Below are positions 35,665-44,428 of a stretch of 64,000 nt of DNA, piece after piece. The first letter of the stretch is position 1. Each line of letters starts with the position of its first letter. This stretch comes from Sideroxydans sp. CL21 (lineage in GTDB: Bacteria; Pseudomonadota; Gammaproteobacteria; Burkholderiales; Gallionellaceae), in contig NZ_LR699166.1 in the NCBI RefSeq assembly GCF_902459525.1, positions 2,244,501 to 2,308,500 of the forward strand, in the 5' to 3' direction. Position numbers and translations under genes: made by a program. The notes beneath the pieces are model-generated. The model saw only the letters and a list, made by a program, of their open reading frames with translations, was not told where the DNA came from and searched no databases.

Positions 35665-36008
35665 TGCGTGGGCTGGGATTCGCCAAGGGTTGGCTAGAGC
35701 CAGCCATACCGACTAATTGCGGCTAGCTTTTATGTCCGCTCGTCCTTCGGGAGCCGACATCCATATTGCCAGAACCAACATCTATTTCAGTAGATAGCGG
35801 TCGTCCGCTTTGGCCGAAGAGTGAGCTTTTCCTGCAGTGCATCGAGCGTCGGAAAATGGCACACAGCCGAACTTCATGTGCTCAAAGTGCCTTCCGGAAA
35901 GCAGGCAGTCGCGACTGACTCTTGATGGCAGACAACGAAAGTCTAACCATATTTTTTCAGCACCGCAGCCATTCACGACCAACTCTAGACCAAAATTAAC
36001 AGTTAATC
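35665..36008. other. intergenic flank on the right of the accessory island
   Basis: No gene is supported in these 344 bp. Short frames on both strands lack ribosome binding sites. The stretch contains the right-hand hairpin repeat and GTCCGCTTTGGCCGAA-type sequence similar in character to the left flank. The nitrate reductase gene ends at its right border. Confidence 0.5.
35732..35760. repeat. hairpin repeat, right copy (ATGTC-C-GCTC / GAGC-C-GACAT)
   Basis: ATGTCCGCTC and GAGCCGACAT pair except for one C-C mismatch around a 9-nt loop. The outer stem and GCT/AGC step are shared with the hairpin at 27687-27715. It lies 68 bp after the large helical protein and could also act as its transcript end. 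Confidence 0.6.
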
Positions 36009-38771
36009 TCAGGCACGATCAAGTATGCGCCGGATTTCCGGCACGCATGAGCCGCAGCCCGTACCTGCTTTGAGGCATGCGCCAACCGCTTCGATACTGT
36101 TCAATTCGTTTGTGTGTATGGCATTGAGAATTGTTTTTTCACCCACGTTGAAACAGGCACACACGTTGCGCCCGACGTCGACTGATCCATTGGGTGGTCG
36201 CGCCACCAGTAACCCTGCAACATCGCCGGGTCCAAGTTGTTGCTTGCCAAACTGGCTGCCCAACCATTCCCGCTCCGGCAGACGCTGATCGGTTGCGATA
36301 AAAAATACCGCCTCCAGCTTGCCATCCCGCAGACTTGCAGCGCGATAGCGCCCCATCGATGCATCGCGATATTCAAGCCAGTCTGCGGAAGGGTGGCAGC
36401 GAAGCTGCCGGGCACCCACCGGTGGCGTCAATTCTGAATCGAGCTGGCTCGATAGCAGATTGCCTGCCTTTGGTGTACTCCTTGCGGGTGTTCCGAAATC
36501 CTCCAATGCGGCTTGCGCCCAATCGCGCCAATCTTCCGGCGTGACTTCTCCGGCAATCTCATGCCGCCAGTAACTTTCGCCCAGTGCACAAGCACAATAG
36601 ATGGCATCCATGAAATCCAGCCGGGTACGGCTCAGCACGAATCCCTGCCAGGCGGGCAGATATGGTTCGACTCGTACCGGCGTGTGTTTGGATTCCGGTT
36701 GGCCCGAGATCGGGTCGGTGATCGGTGCAACCAGAGCATCTGCCCGAGCCGATTTTGCAAAGGTATCGTTCCAGTGCATCGGCACGAACACCGAACCCGG
36801 ACGCTGATCATCGCTGACTTGCACCCGTGCCAGCATGGTTCCGTTGCGACTCGTCAAACGCGCCAGTCCGCCATGCTGCAGTCGATGAAGGTGTGCATCG
36901 GACGCATGCATTTGCACAAATGGCTCTACTTCCTGCGCATTAAGGCGCGGCACTTTTCCGGTACGGGTCATGGTATGCCACTGGTCGCGGATCCGACCGG
37001 TGTTCAACACCAGCGGGAAATCCTTATCTGCCGCCACCGCCGGCAGGCGGGGAGTAACTGCGATCATGCGAGCCTTGCCGCTGGGAGTATAGAAATGTCC
37101 GTCCTCGAACAAACGCAAAGTTCCCTGCGGCGCTTGGCGATTCACCGGCCATTGCACAGGCTGCAGCCCGTCGTATTCCACATCGTCCAGCTCAACCAGT
37201 GCACTGATGTCGAACGCACGCTTGCCTGCATTCTCAAAACCCGACAGGCGCGCATGTTCCCGGAATATCTGTGCAGGGCGCGTGTAGGGAAACGCTTCGG
37301 CAAAACCCATGCGCTGCGCGACCTGGGTGATGATCCACCAGTCCGGCCTGGCCTCGCCCGCCATAGCCAGCAAGGATCGCTGCCGCGAAATCCGCCGCTC
37401 CGAATTGGTCACGGTGCCGTCCTTCTCGCCCCAGCCCGCAGCTGGCAGCAGAATGTCCGCACATGCGGTTGTGTCGGTGTGTTGCACGCAGTCGGATACC
37501 ACGACCAGCTCGCAATCCAGCAATGCTGTGCGCACGCGGTCCGCATCCGGCATGCTGACCGCCGGATTGGTGCCCATGATCCACACCGCCTTGATCTTGC
37601 CTGATGCGATGGCATGGAACATGTCCACCGCTTTCAGCCCCGGCGCTTGAGCGATGTGTGGTGCATTCCAGAATCGTGCCACCAATTCGATACTTGCCGC
37701 ATCGGAGAAATCAAGATGAGCCGCCAGTTGATTGGCCAGGCCGCCCACCTCGCGCCCGCCCATCGCATTGGGTTGGCCGGTCACAGAGAATGGTCCCATG
37801 CCGGGATGTCCGATCCGCCCCGTAGCAAGGTGCACGTTGATGATCGCATTGCCTTTGTCCACCCCGCTGGAAGACTGGTTGATGCCCTGCGAGAAGATCG
37901 TCACGGTGCGTTTGGTGCGCGCAAACAGGCGGAAGAACTCGCTGACTTCGGCCTCCGGAATACCGCACACCTGCGCCACTTTCGGGATCGAGCCGGCGGC
38001 ACGCGCCGCTTCGAACGCGGCGGAAAACCCCTCCACGTGCGCCTCGATATACACCAGATCGAGTGCATCCTCGCGACGGATGAAATTCAGCAGGCCGTTG
38101 AACAAATAGGCGTCCGATCCCGGTGCGATTGCCAGGTGCAGATCGGCGATGTCGCAAGTCGGCGTGCGGCGCGGATCGATGACCACCACCCGCATGTCGG
38201 GGCGCGCCTTTTTCGCGGCGGCCAGCCGCTGGTAGAGCACGGGGTGCGCCCAGGCATAGTTCGAACCCGCGATGACGACAAGATCGGCAGCCTCGATATC
38301 CTCGTAGCAGACAGGCACCACATCGGCGCCGAAGGCGCGCTTGTGCGCAGCCACCGCCGAGGACATGCACAAGCGCGAGTTGGTGTCGATGTTCGCACTG
38401 CCGATGAATCCCTTCATCAGCTTGTTGGCGACATAATAGTCTTCGGTCAGCAGCTGGCCGGAAACATAGAATGCCACCGCGTCCGGTCCGTGTTCGGCGA
38501 TGATCTTCCCGAACTTGTGCGCAACCTGGTCAAGCGCCTCATCCCAGGAAACGCGCTGTCCGTTCGCCAGCGGATACAGCAATCTTCCTTCGCGGTCCAG
38601 CGTCTCGGCCAATGCCACGCCTTTGGAGCACAGCCTGCCCAGGTTCGCCGGATGTTTGGAGTCTCCTGTCAGGTTCACGCCATCAGCCGCGACCGTCACC
38701 GCCACCCCGCAGCCTACCCCGCAATAGGGGCAGGTGCTGCGGATGGTTGCTGAATAAACTGTACCCGGCAC
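36009..38771 (-). CDS. nasA: assimilatory nitrate reductase catalytic subunit
   Basis: This 920-aa molybdopterin enzyme has an N-terminal 4Fe-4S site (CPYCGVGCGV...LCSKG), Mo-bis-MGD domains (QGINQSSSGVDKGNAIINVHLATGRIGHPGMGPFSVTGQPNAMGGREVG region), a molydopterin-binding C-terminal barrel, and a last BFD-like [2Fe-2S] domain (CACFNVGEK...GTGCGSCVPEI). It reduces nitrate to nitrite in the cytoplasm. The start is GTG 38771, 2 nt after the nirC stop, with GGAG 8 nt upstream; in-frame sequence further upstream overlaps nirC. It is the last gene of the nirBDC-nasA operon. Confidence 0.95.
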   Translation of the reverse strand: MPGTVYSATIRSTCPYCGVGCGVAVTVAADGVNLTGDSKHPANLGRLCSKGVALAETLDREGRLLYPLANGQRVSWDEALDQVAHKFGKIIAEHGPDAVAFYVSGQLLTEDYYVANKLMKGFIGSANIDTNSRLCMSSAVAAHKRAFGADVVPVCYEDIEAADLVVIAGSNYAWAHPVLYQRLAAAKKARPDMRVVVIDPRRTPTCDIADLHLAIAPGSDAYLFNGLLNFIRREDALDLVYIEAHVEGFSAAFEAARAAGSIPKVAQVCGIPEAEVSEFFRLFARTKRTVTIFSQGINQSSSGVDKGNAIINVHLATGRIGHPGMGPFSVTGQPNAMGGREVGGLANQLAAHLDFSDAASIELVARFWNAPHIAQAPGLKAVDMFHAIASGKIKAVWIMGTNPAVSMPDADRVRTALLDCELVVVSDCVQHTDTTACADILLPAAGWGEKDGTVTNSERRISRQRSLLAMAGEARPDWWIITQVAQRMGFAEAFPYTRPAQIFREHARLSGFENAGKRAFDISALVELDDVEYDGLQPVQWPVNRQAPQGTLRLFEDGHFYTPSGKARMIAVTPRLPAVAADKDFPLVLNTGRIRDQWHTMTRTGKVPRLNAQEVEPFVQMHASDAHLHRLQHGGLARLTSRNGTMLARVQVSDDQRPGSVFVPMHWNDTFAKSARADALVAPITDPISGQPESKHTPVRVEPYLPAWQGFVLSRTRLDFMDAIYCACALGESYWRHEIAGEVTPEDWRDWAQAALEDFGTPARSTPKAGNLLSSQLDSELTPPVGARQLRCHPSADWLEYRDASMGRYRAASLRDGKLEAVFFIATDQRLPEREWLGSQFGKQQLGPGDVAGLLVARPPNGSVDVGRNVCACFNVGEKTILNAIHTNELNSIEAVGACLKAGTGCGSCVPEIRRILDRA

Positions 38772-38773
38772 GG

Positions 38774-39595
38774 TCAACTCTCCAGGTCGGTGGCAACACT
38801 TCCGGTCGTTGCATCCACAGTCTTGAGGTCCGTGGATGAGCCTGAAGCAAACCAGTAGGCTGCAGCCATGAAAACCGTGCCGCTGATCGTGTTGCCCAAC
38901 GTCACCCACAATAGATTATGTCCCATGCCGGCCAGACTGACAGTATCCGGATGTTCACCCAGCAGTGCGATGGCGAAGATCGTCATGTTGGCAACGGAGT
39001 GCTCATAGCCGCTGGCAATGAATGCAAACAGGCACCAGAAGATCATCCCCAATTTCGCCGCATCGCTTGAGGTGCGAGCCGCCATCCAGAGTGCCAGGCA
39101 CACCAGCCAGTTGCACAGTATTCCCCGCATGACCAGCTCAAATGCAGGCGCATTCATCTTGGCGCTGGCGACCTTGAACAGCAGCGGGGCGCCGTCCGAG
39201 AGCAGCGCGCCGCCGCCGCCCGCAACGAAGATCAATGCCAGTAACAGCGCACCTGCCAGGTTGCCGAACCACCCGACCGCCCAGACGCTGCCAACATCGG
39301 CAAGTCCGATCCGCCGCCGCAACCATCCGATCGGCATGATCATGGTGTGCCCTGTATACAGTTCCGAGCCTGCGAAAACCACCAGCGTGAGGGCGATGCC
39401 GAAAGACGCACCCATGATGAGTTTCTGGTAGGCAGGGTCGGCCTTCGCGCCGACGCTGAAGATCAGAATGATCGCCAGCCCAACATAAGCTCCTGCCATC
39501 ATGGAGGCAACAAAAAATGCCGGCGCCGAATCACGCACGGCGGCGGCCTTTTGCTCCGCCAGCTCCGCGAACTTCCGGATCGTTTCAATGTACAT
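38774..39595 (-). CDS. nirC: formate/nitrite transporter family protein (NirC)
   Basis: The 273-aa protein has six membrane helices and FNT-family motifs: GAYVGLAIILIF, FAGSELYTGHTM, GNLAGALLLALI, and GYEHSVANM. It forms a pentameric anion channel, here for nitrite (or nitrate) exchange next to nirBD and nasA. The ATG at 39595 has AGGAAAG upstream; another ATG 18 nt further up is less well placed. It is separated by 58 nt from nirD and 2 nt from nasA. Confidence 0.92.
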   Translation of the reverse strand: MYIETIRKFAELAEQKAAAVRDSAPAFFVASMMAGAYVGLAIILIFSVGAKADPAYQKLIMGASFGIALTLVVFAGSELYTGHTMIMPIGWLRRRIGLADVGSVWAVGWFGNLAGALLLALIFVAGGGGALLSDGAPLLFKVASAKMNAPAFELVMRGILCNWLVCLALWMAARTSSDAAKLGMIFWCLFAFIASGYEHSVANMTIFAIALLGEHPDTVSLAGMGHNLLWVTLGNTISGTVFMAAAYWFASGSSTDLKTVDATTGSVATDLES

Positions 39596-39653
39596 GGTCA
39601 CTTTCCTTTGCAAGTAGTCTGATTACAGGTAAAGCGGAGTCTGTCCGGATAAT

Positions 39654-39980
39654 TCATGCCTGACATACCCCGGCCTCGGCTTCGAGAAACAACACGTCAT
39701 GTGCAACCCGCACTTCATAACGCCGCGCACAGCCCACATCTGGCGCGACGGCGGAGCCCGATTCCAGGTCGATCACCCAGCTGTGCAAAGGGCAGGTGAC
39801 GCGCTTGCCATGCACGATGCCTTGCGCCAGCGGCCCGCCCTTGTGCGGGCAACGGTTGCCCAGCGCGAACACCTGGTCGTCCACGCTGCGAAACAGGGCG
39901 ATCTCGCCGGACGCGGTATTGATCACGCGCGAACCCTGACGGGGTATATCTTCCAGCCTGCCAATTTGTATCCAGTTCAT
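39654..39980 (-). CDS. nirD: nitrite reductase small subunit (Rieske-type)
   Basis: The 108-aa Rieske-fold protein has the cluster ligands CPHKGGPL and CPLHSW at residues about 43 and 63. NirD passes electrons or stabilises NirB in the NADH-dependent nitrite reductase. The ATG at 39980 has AAGGAG 7 nt before it, and lies 10 nt after the nirB stop. Unlike some NirD proteins that lost the ligands, both Cys-His pairs are kept. Confidence 0.94.
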   Translation of the reverse strand: MNWIQIGRLEDIPRQGSRVINTASGEIALFRSVDDQVFALGNRCPHKGGPLAQGIVHGKRVTCPLHSWVIDLESGSAVAPDVGCARRYEVRVAHDVLFLEAEAGVCQA

Positions 39981-39990
39981 TGCGTTCTCC

Positions 39991-42438
39991 TTATTCGATG
40001 GTGGCAAGCGGGGTATATTCCTGAGCGTCTTTCCCCTCGGCACGTTCTTTCCACGGGTCGTCCTGCGAGTAGCGTTGCGACTCAAGGAAGCGCGCGTACA
40101 GTTCGCGCCGCTCCGCCGCATCCTCGACGACGTGCTGTTTGATATAGGCCAGCCCGACGCGCTCTATCCACGGGGCAGTACGTTCCATGTAGTTGGCTTC
40201 TTCGCGATAGAGTTGCATGAACGCGCCGCAGTACTCCAGCACGTCCGCTTCGTTCTCGACCTTGCACAGAAAATCGGTGACGCGAACCTTGACGCCGCCG
40301 TTCCCGCCCACATGTATCTCGTAACCGGAATCCACGCACACCACGCCGAAGTCCTTGATGGTGGCTTCAGCGCAGTTGCGCGGGCAGCCTGAAACGGCGA
40401 TCTTGAATTTGTGCGGCGTCCAGGAACCCCAGGTCATCTTCTCGACCTTGATGCCCAGGCCGGTCGAATCCTGCGTGCCGAATCGGCACCAGTCGGAGCC
40501 CACGCAAGTCTTCACCGTGCGCAATGCCTTGCCGTATGCATGGCCGGAAACGAATCCGGCCTCGACCAGTTCGCCCCACATCTTGGGCAGATTCTCCTTG
40601 GTGATCCCGTACAGGCCGATGCGCTGTCCGCCGGTGATGTGGACGGTGGGCACTTCATAGCGTTCGGCGATCTCCGCGATCGAGCGCAATTCCGAGGGCG
40701 AAGTGACGCCGCCCCAGATGCGCGGTATCACCGAATACGTGCCGTCCTTCTGGATGTTGGCATGAACGCGTTCGTTGACGAAGCGCGAATGGCTGTCGTC
40801 TTCGTATTCGCCCGGCCATGCGGCCAGCAGATAGTAGTTCAGCACCGGACGGCACACATGGCAGCCGTCCGGTGTCTTCCAATTCAATGCCTGCATCAGG
40901 TCGCGGATGGTCTTCACGCCGAGCTCGCGGATGGCCTGTTGCACATCCTGGTGCGCGTGTTCGGTGCAGCCGCAGATCGGCTTCTTGCTGGGCTTGGCGG
41001 AATAGTCGCCGCCCACCGTGTTCGCCAACAGCGCTTCCACGAGTCCGGTGCAGGAGCCGCACGAAGCGGATGCCTTGGTGTGCGCGCGCACTTCTTCCAG
41101 CGTGAACAGTTTCTTGTCGACGATGGCATTCACGATCGCGCCCTTGCATACGCCATTGCATCCGCAGATCTCGGCCGTATCCGGCATGTTCGCCACGCTC
41201 GATACACCGCCGAGGCCGGAATCCCCCATATGCACCTGCCCGAACAGGAGATGTTCGCGCAATTCGGACACATCCGTTCCGTCGCGCATCATCTGGAAAT
41301 ACCAGGGGCCGTCGACCGTGTCGCCGTACATCACCGCGCCGCGCAACTTGTTGTCGCGCAGCACCAGTTTCTTGTACACGCCGCGTGCGGAATCCTGCAG
41401 CAGCAACTCTTCGTCCAGTGCGCCGGAGTTGAAGTCGCCGGCAGAGAACAGATCGATGCCCGTCACCTTGAGCTTGGTCGATACCGAGGAACCTTCATAG
41501 CGCATCCCGCCATAACGGGCGAGATGATTCGCAGCGACTTTTGCCTGCTCGAACAGCGGTGCGACCAGCCCGTAGGTTTGTCCGCGATGCTGCACGCACT
41601 CCCCCACCGAATATATCTTCGGATCGTAAGTCTGCATGGTGTCGCTGACCACGATGCCGCGTTCGCAGTGAATTCCGGCCGACTTGGCCAGCGCGATATT
41701 GGGTCGGATGCCGGCCGACATCACGACCATATCGGCCGGGATCTCCTCGCCGTCCTTGAAGCGCAGACCTGTGACGGCCGTCTCGCCGAGTATGGCCTCG
41801 GTCTGCCGCGACAGATAAAACTTCAGGCCGCGTTTTTCCAGTGCGTCCTTGAGCAGGTCGCCACCAACCTTGTCCAGCTGGCGCTCCATCGGCCATTCGC
41901 ACAGGTGCACGACCGACACATCCATGCCGCGCAGCGACAGGCCGTTTGCCGCTTCCAGCCCGAGCAGGCCACCTCCGATCACGACCGCGCGCTTGCCAGC
42001 ACCGGACATGCCCAGCATGCTCTCCACATCGACGATACTGCGGTAGCTCAGCACACCGGGCAGGTCGATACCCGGAACCGGCAGCATGATCGGATTGGAA
42101 CCCGTTGCGATGAGCAGGCGATCATAGGGCACGATCATCCCGTCCATCGTTTCGACCGTGCAGCCGACCCGGTCGATCCTCGTCACCGTTTTCCCCGCAT
42201 GCAGGGTGATATGGTTCTGCTCATACCAGCTCCAGTCGTTCAGTATCGTATCCTGAAACGACATCTCGCCGGACAGCACCGGCGACAGCAGTATCCGGTT
42301 GTAATTGGGCTGCGGCTCGGCGCCGAACACCGTGATGTCGAATTCGCCCGAGGACATCTTGAGCAGTTCCTCCAGGGTGCGTATGCCCGCCATGCCGTTG
42401 CCGATCACCACCAGTCGATTTCTCTTTGTTGTCTTCAT
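39991..42438 (-). CDS. nirB: NADH-dependent nitrite reductase large subunit
   Basis: The 815-aa protein has an N-terminal FAD/NADH domain (VVIGNGMAGIRTLEEL), a BFD-like [2Fe-2S] domain (CGCNGVCKGAIVNAI...SCGSCTGLVEAL), a second BFD-like segment (CGCTEHAHQDV), and the sirohaem/4Fe-4S reductase domain. Cluster ligands in the last are CVGSDWCRFG and SGCPRNCAE. It reduces nitrite to ammonium in the cytoplasm. The ATG at 42438 follows GAGGATGGC. Its leader contains a terminator hairpin, a candidate ANTAR hexaloop and a sigma-54 site, so expression is probably nitrate/nitrite-induced. Confidence 0.96.
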   Translation of the reverse strand: MKTTKRNRLVVIGNGMAGIRTLEELLKMSSGEFDITVFGAEPQPNYNRILLSPVLSGEMSFQDTILNDWSWYEQNHITLHAGKTVTRIDRVGCTVETMDGMIVPYDRLLIATGSNPIMLPVPGIDLPGVLSYRSIVDVESMLGMSGAGKRAVVIGGGLLGLEAANGLSLRGMDVSVVHLCEWPMERQLDKVGGDLLKDALEKRGLKFYLSRQTEAILGETAVTGLRFKDGEEIPADMVVMSAGIRPNIALAKSAGIHCERGIVVSDTMQTYDPKIYSVGECVQHRGQTYGLVAPLFEQAKVAANHLARYGGMRYEGSSVSTKLKVTGIDLFSAGDFNSGALDEELLLQDSARGVYKKLVLRDNKLRGAVMYGDTVDGPWYFQMMRDGTDVSELREHLLFGQVHMGDSGLGGVSSVANMPDTAEICGCNGVCKGAIVNAIVDKKLFTLEEVRAHTKASASCGSCTGLVEALLANTVGGDYSAKPSKKPICGCTEHAHQDVQQAIRELGVKTIRDLMQALNWKTPDGCHVCRPVLNYYLLAAWPGEYEDDSHSRFVNERVHANIQKDGTYSVIPRIWGGVTSPSELRSIAEIAERYEVPTVHITGGQRIGLYGITKENLPKMWGELVEAGFVSGHAYGKALRTVKTCVGSDWCRFGTQDSTGLGIKVEKMTWGSWTPHKFKIAVSGCPRNCAEATIKDFGVVCVDSGYEIHVGGNGGVKVRVTDFLCKVENEADVLEYCGAFMQLYREEANYMERTAPWIERVGLAYIKQHVVEDAAERRELYARFLESQRYSQDDPWKERAEGKDAQEYTPLATIE

Positions 42439-42455
42439 GCCATCCTCGCAATAAA

Positions 42456-42494
42456 AAAGGCGTCGTCCGGCCCTCATGCCGGAACGACGCCTTT
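42456..42494 (-). terminator. leader terminator (attenuator) upstream of nirB
   Basis: Read on the minus strand, arms AAAGGCGTCGT and ACGACGCCTTT plus inner CCGGC/GCCGG form a long, nearly perfect stem followed by TTTTTTATT. It lies 18 nt before the nirB ATG, so it would stop transcription before nirB unless bypassed. The arms resemble those of the hairpins ahead of narK and nrtA/nasS. Confidence 0.85.
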
Positions 42495-42518
42495 GTCGGT
42501 GTTTCAAAATATTTTTCC

Positions 42519-42532
42519 GCCCGCCATTGGGC
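42519..42532 (-). promoter_or_regulatory. candidate ANTAR-binding hexaloop in the nirB leader
   Basis: On the minus strand GCCC-AATGGC-GGGC forms a 4-bp stem closing a six-base loop with A at position 1 and G at position 4, the pattern recognised by ANTAR proteins. It lies between the sigma-54 site and the terminator. NasT, encoded in the same cluster, is the expected ligand. The usual second hexaloop was not clearly found. Confidence 0.5.
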
Positions 42533-42557
42533 AAGAATGATTACTCAATCTTTACTT

Positions 42558-42574
42558 AAGCAATTCATGTGCCA
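42558..42574 (-). promoter_or_regulatory. sigma-54 (-24/-12) promoter of nirBDC-nasA
   Basis: The minus strand reads TGGCACATGAATTGCTT, matching TGGCAC-N5-TTGCW with exactly 10 nt between the GG and GC. It is 120 bp upstream of the nirB start and just upstream of the leader hexaloop and terminator. NtrC would be the usual activator for such nitrogen genes. Confidence 0.75.
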
Positions 42575-42685
42575 TTTGAATTCATTGGCGATTTTGGAAT
42601 CTCCATGCAAATAAACGCATCCTTTTAGTGCGCCGCACTTTATTTTGGTGCGGCCTGTCCGCATTGGGCGGCTGTATGCACGCTG

Positions 42686-44374
42686 CTATCGGGCTAACAG
42701 CAAATACAACATCAATAGATTCGTCAACAAGGAAATCGCCAGTATCATCTGCCACAGCCTCAACGGATCGCTTTCGGCCAACGATGGCCGCCGGTAAGGT
42801 TCGGAATCGCTGTATTCGCCCTTGCCAAGCGAGACCACCCATTCCTCGGCTGTTTCGAAACGCTGCTCAGGTTTTTTGGCGACCGCCTTCAGCAGGATGT
42901 TCTCCAACCATTGCGGAATGTCGGGACGATAGCGCGATGGCGGGATCGGCTCCGTAAAACGCGGATGCTGGAATGGTTCGATTTCGCCGTAGGGATACTT
43001 GCGCGTCAGAAGATGGTACAGCGTGACCCCGATCGCATACAGATCGCTCCGGCACGACGCCGCTTCTCCGGCAAACAATTCCGGCGCAATGAAACTCGGC
43101 GTACCCGGCCGGCCTGCTGAACGCATCGTCGACGGGTTCAGCGCTACGCCAAGATCCAATAGACGCAATTTTTCTTCCGTATCCAGATGGATGTTATCCG
43201 GCTTGATATCGCGATGAATGATGTTCATGCGATGCAGGGAACCCAGCGCCTTTCCCAGCCGGATACCGATCTGTACTGCCTCGGCAATCGAAAAATGGCG
43301 GTCATGCTGCAGATGCTGTTGCAGCGTCGCACCTTCATGGAAGGTCATCACATAGTAAAGAAAGTGGCGCTCTTTGCCCGACAGGGGGATCACCTGCGGA
43401 AAATGGTGCGACACGATGGTCTTGGCCAGCCACTCTTCGACCAACAGGCCTTCCCGGCACGGCAGGTCATCCCGCAATGCCGGAGGCAATGTCTTGAGCA
43501 CCAGCAGTTGTTTTGTAGCCACCCGTCGAACCTGGTACAGCATCGAATTCTGGGATTCATGCAGCAACTTCAGAATCTCGAAACCATCGAACACCTGTCC
43601 TGCCTCAAGAAGATCGGGTACCGCCAGATGGATGGCTTCCGCGCTGGCATAATGGCGACCGGTGGTGCCGGGGCTGCAGATCTTGATCACCATCGCGGTG
43701 GCATTATCCTGCCCTTTTTTTATTGAAACCTGTGCAACCAGGTTGTTCACGACCTGCTGCGGCTCCTGTTCCGCATCGAGTAATGCCTGAATCGTCCTGT
43801 CGCCCAACACTTCCCAAATGCCGTCTGACGCCAGCAGGAAGACATCGCCGGCTTGCAGCGTGTCTTCATGGTAATCCAGCACCAGATGTCGATCCAAACC
43901 CATGGCGCGTTTCAGCACATGCTGCATCTCCGGTTTGTCCCAGACGTGATCAACCGTCAACTGGCACAACTTATGGTCGCGCAACAGATATATCCGGCTG
44001 TCCCCGATATGCGCAACCACAAAACGATCGCCGTGCAATACCAGGGTACTGAGCGTGCTCAGCAATCGGTGAGTATCGTATTGCGAAAAACTCTGCGCGA
44101 TTAACCAGCGATTGATCGCGCGCAATACACGTTCCAGCGCATAGGGAATCGACCAGGTATCGGGAGTTGCATAGTAGTCTGCCAGCAATCCGCGCACGCT
44201 GTATTCAGCAGCCTCCCGCCCGCCGCCGCTGCTACCCACGCCGTCGGCAAGCGCAGCCACTATCCCCTTGGATTCCAGTACGCTCCCTTGCGGCGTAACA
44301 ATGCCGCAGAAGTCTTCGTTGGAAGCTCTCGTCCCGATTTCGCTCGCATAGGCGCTCAAGATTTCAAGTGTCAT
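42686..44374 (-). CDS. bifunctional PP2C phosphatase / Ser-Thr kinase, tail-anchored
   Basis: The 562-aa protein has a PP2C domain (residues 1-235: RASNEDFCG, ALADGVGSSGGG, AHIGDSRIYLL, LLASDGIWEVL) and a Ser/Thr kinase domain (residues about 265-520: HRDIKPDN near residue 387, LDLGVA as the DFG equivalent, GTPSFIAPE). One membrane helix makes up the last 22 residues. The layout matches the kinase located between nirB and the nitrate transporter in Pseudomonas aeruginosa, so a link to nitrate assimilation is likely, though its targets are unknown. The DFG is DLG here. GGGG precedes the ATG. The narK stop is 54 bp upstream. Confidence 0.88.
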   Translation of the reverse strand: MTLEILSAYASEIGTRASNEDFCGIVTPQGSVLESKGIVAALADGVGSSGGGREAAEYSVRGLLADYYATPDTWSIPYALERVLRAINRWLIAQSFSQYDTHRLLSTLSTLVLHGDRFVVAHIGDSRIYLLRDHKLCQLTVDHVWDKPEMQHVLKRAMGLDRHLVLDYHEDTLQAGDVFLLASDGIWEVLGDRTIQALLDAEQEPQQVVNNLVAQVSIKKGQDNATAMVIKICSPGTTGRHYASAEAIHLAVPDLLEAGQVFDGFEILKLLHESQNSMLYQVRRVATKQLLVLKTLPPALRDDLPCREGLLVEEWLAKTIVSHHFPQVIPLSGKERHFLYYVMTFHEGATLQQHLQHDRHFSIAEAVQIGIRLGKALGSLHRMNIIHRDIKPDNIHLDTEEKLRLLDLGVALNPSTMRSAGRPGTPSFIAPELFAGEAASCRSDLYAIGVTLYHLLTRKYPYGEIEPFQHPRFTEPIPPSRYRPDIPQWLENILLKAVAKKPEQRFETAEEWVVSLGKGEYSDSEPYRRPSLAESDPLRLWQMILAISLLTNLLMLYLLLAR

Positions 44375-44428
44375 ATTCCCCTTCGAAGCAAATCACCCCC
44401 GGAGCATCTGAAGGCAACCTGATTTCAA

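Noticed and set aside
40411-42540. Long plus-strand open frame (709 codons) opposite nirB
   Set aside because: The minus strand encodes a clear NirB with all cluster ligands; the plus frame has no family features.
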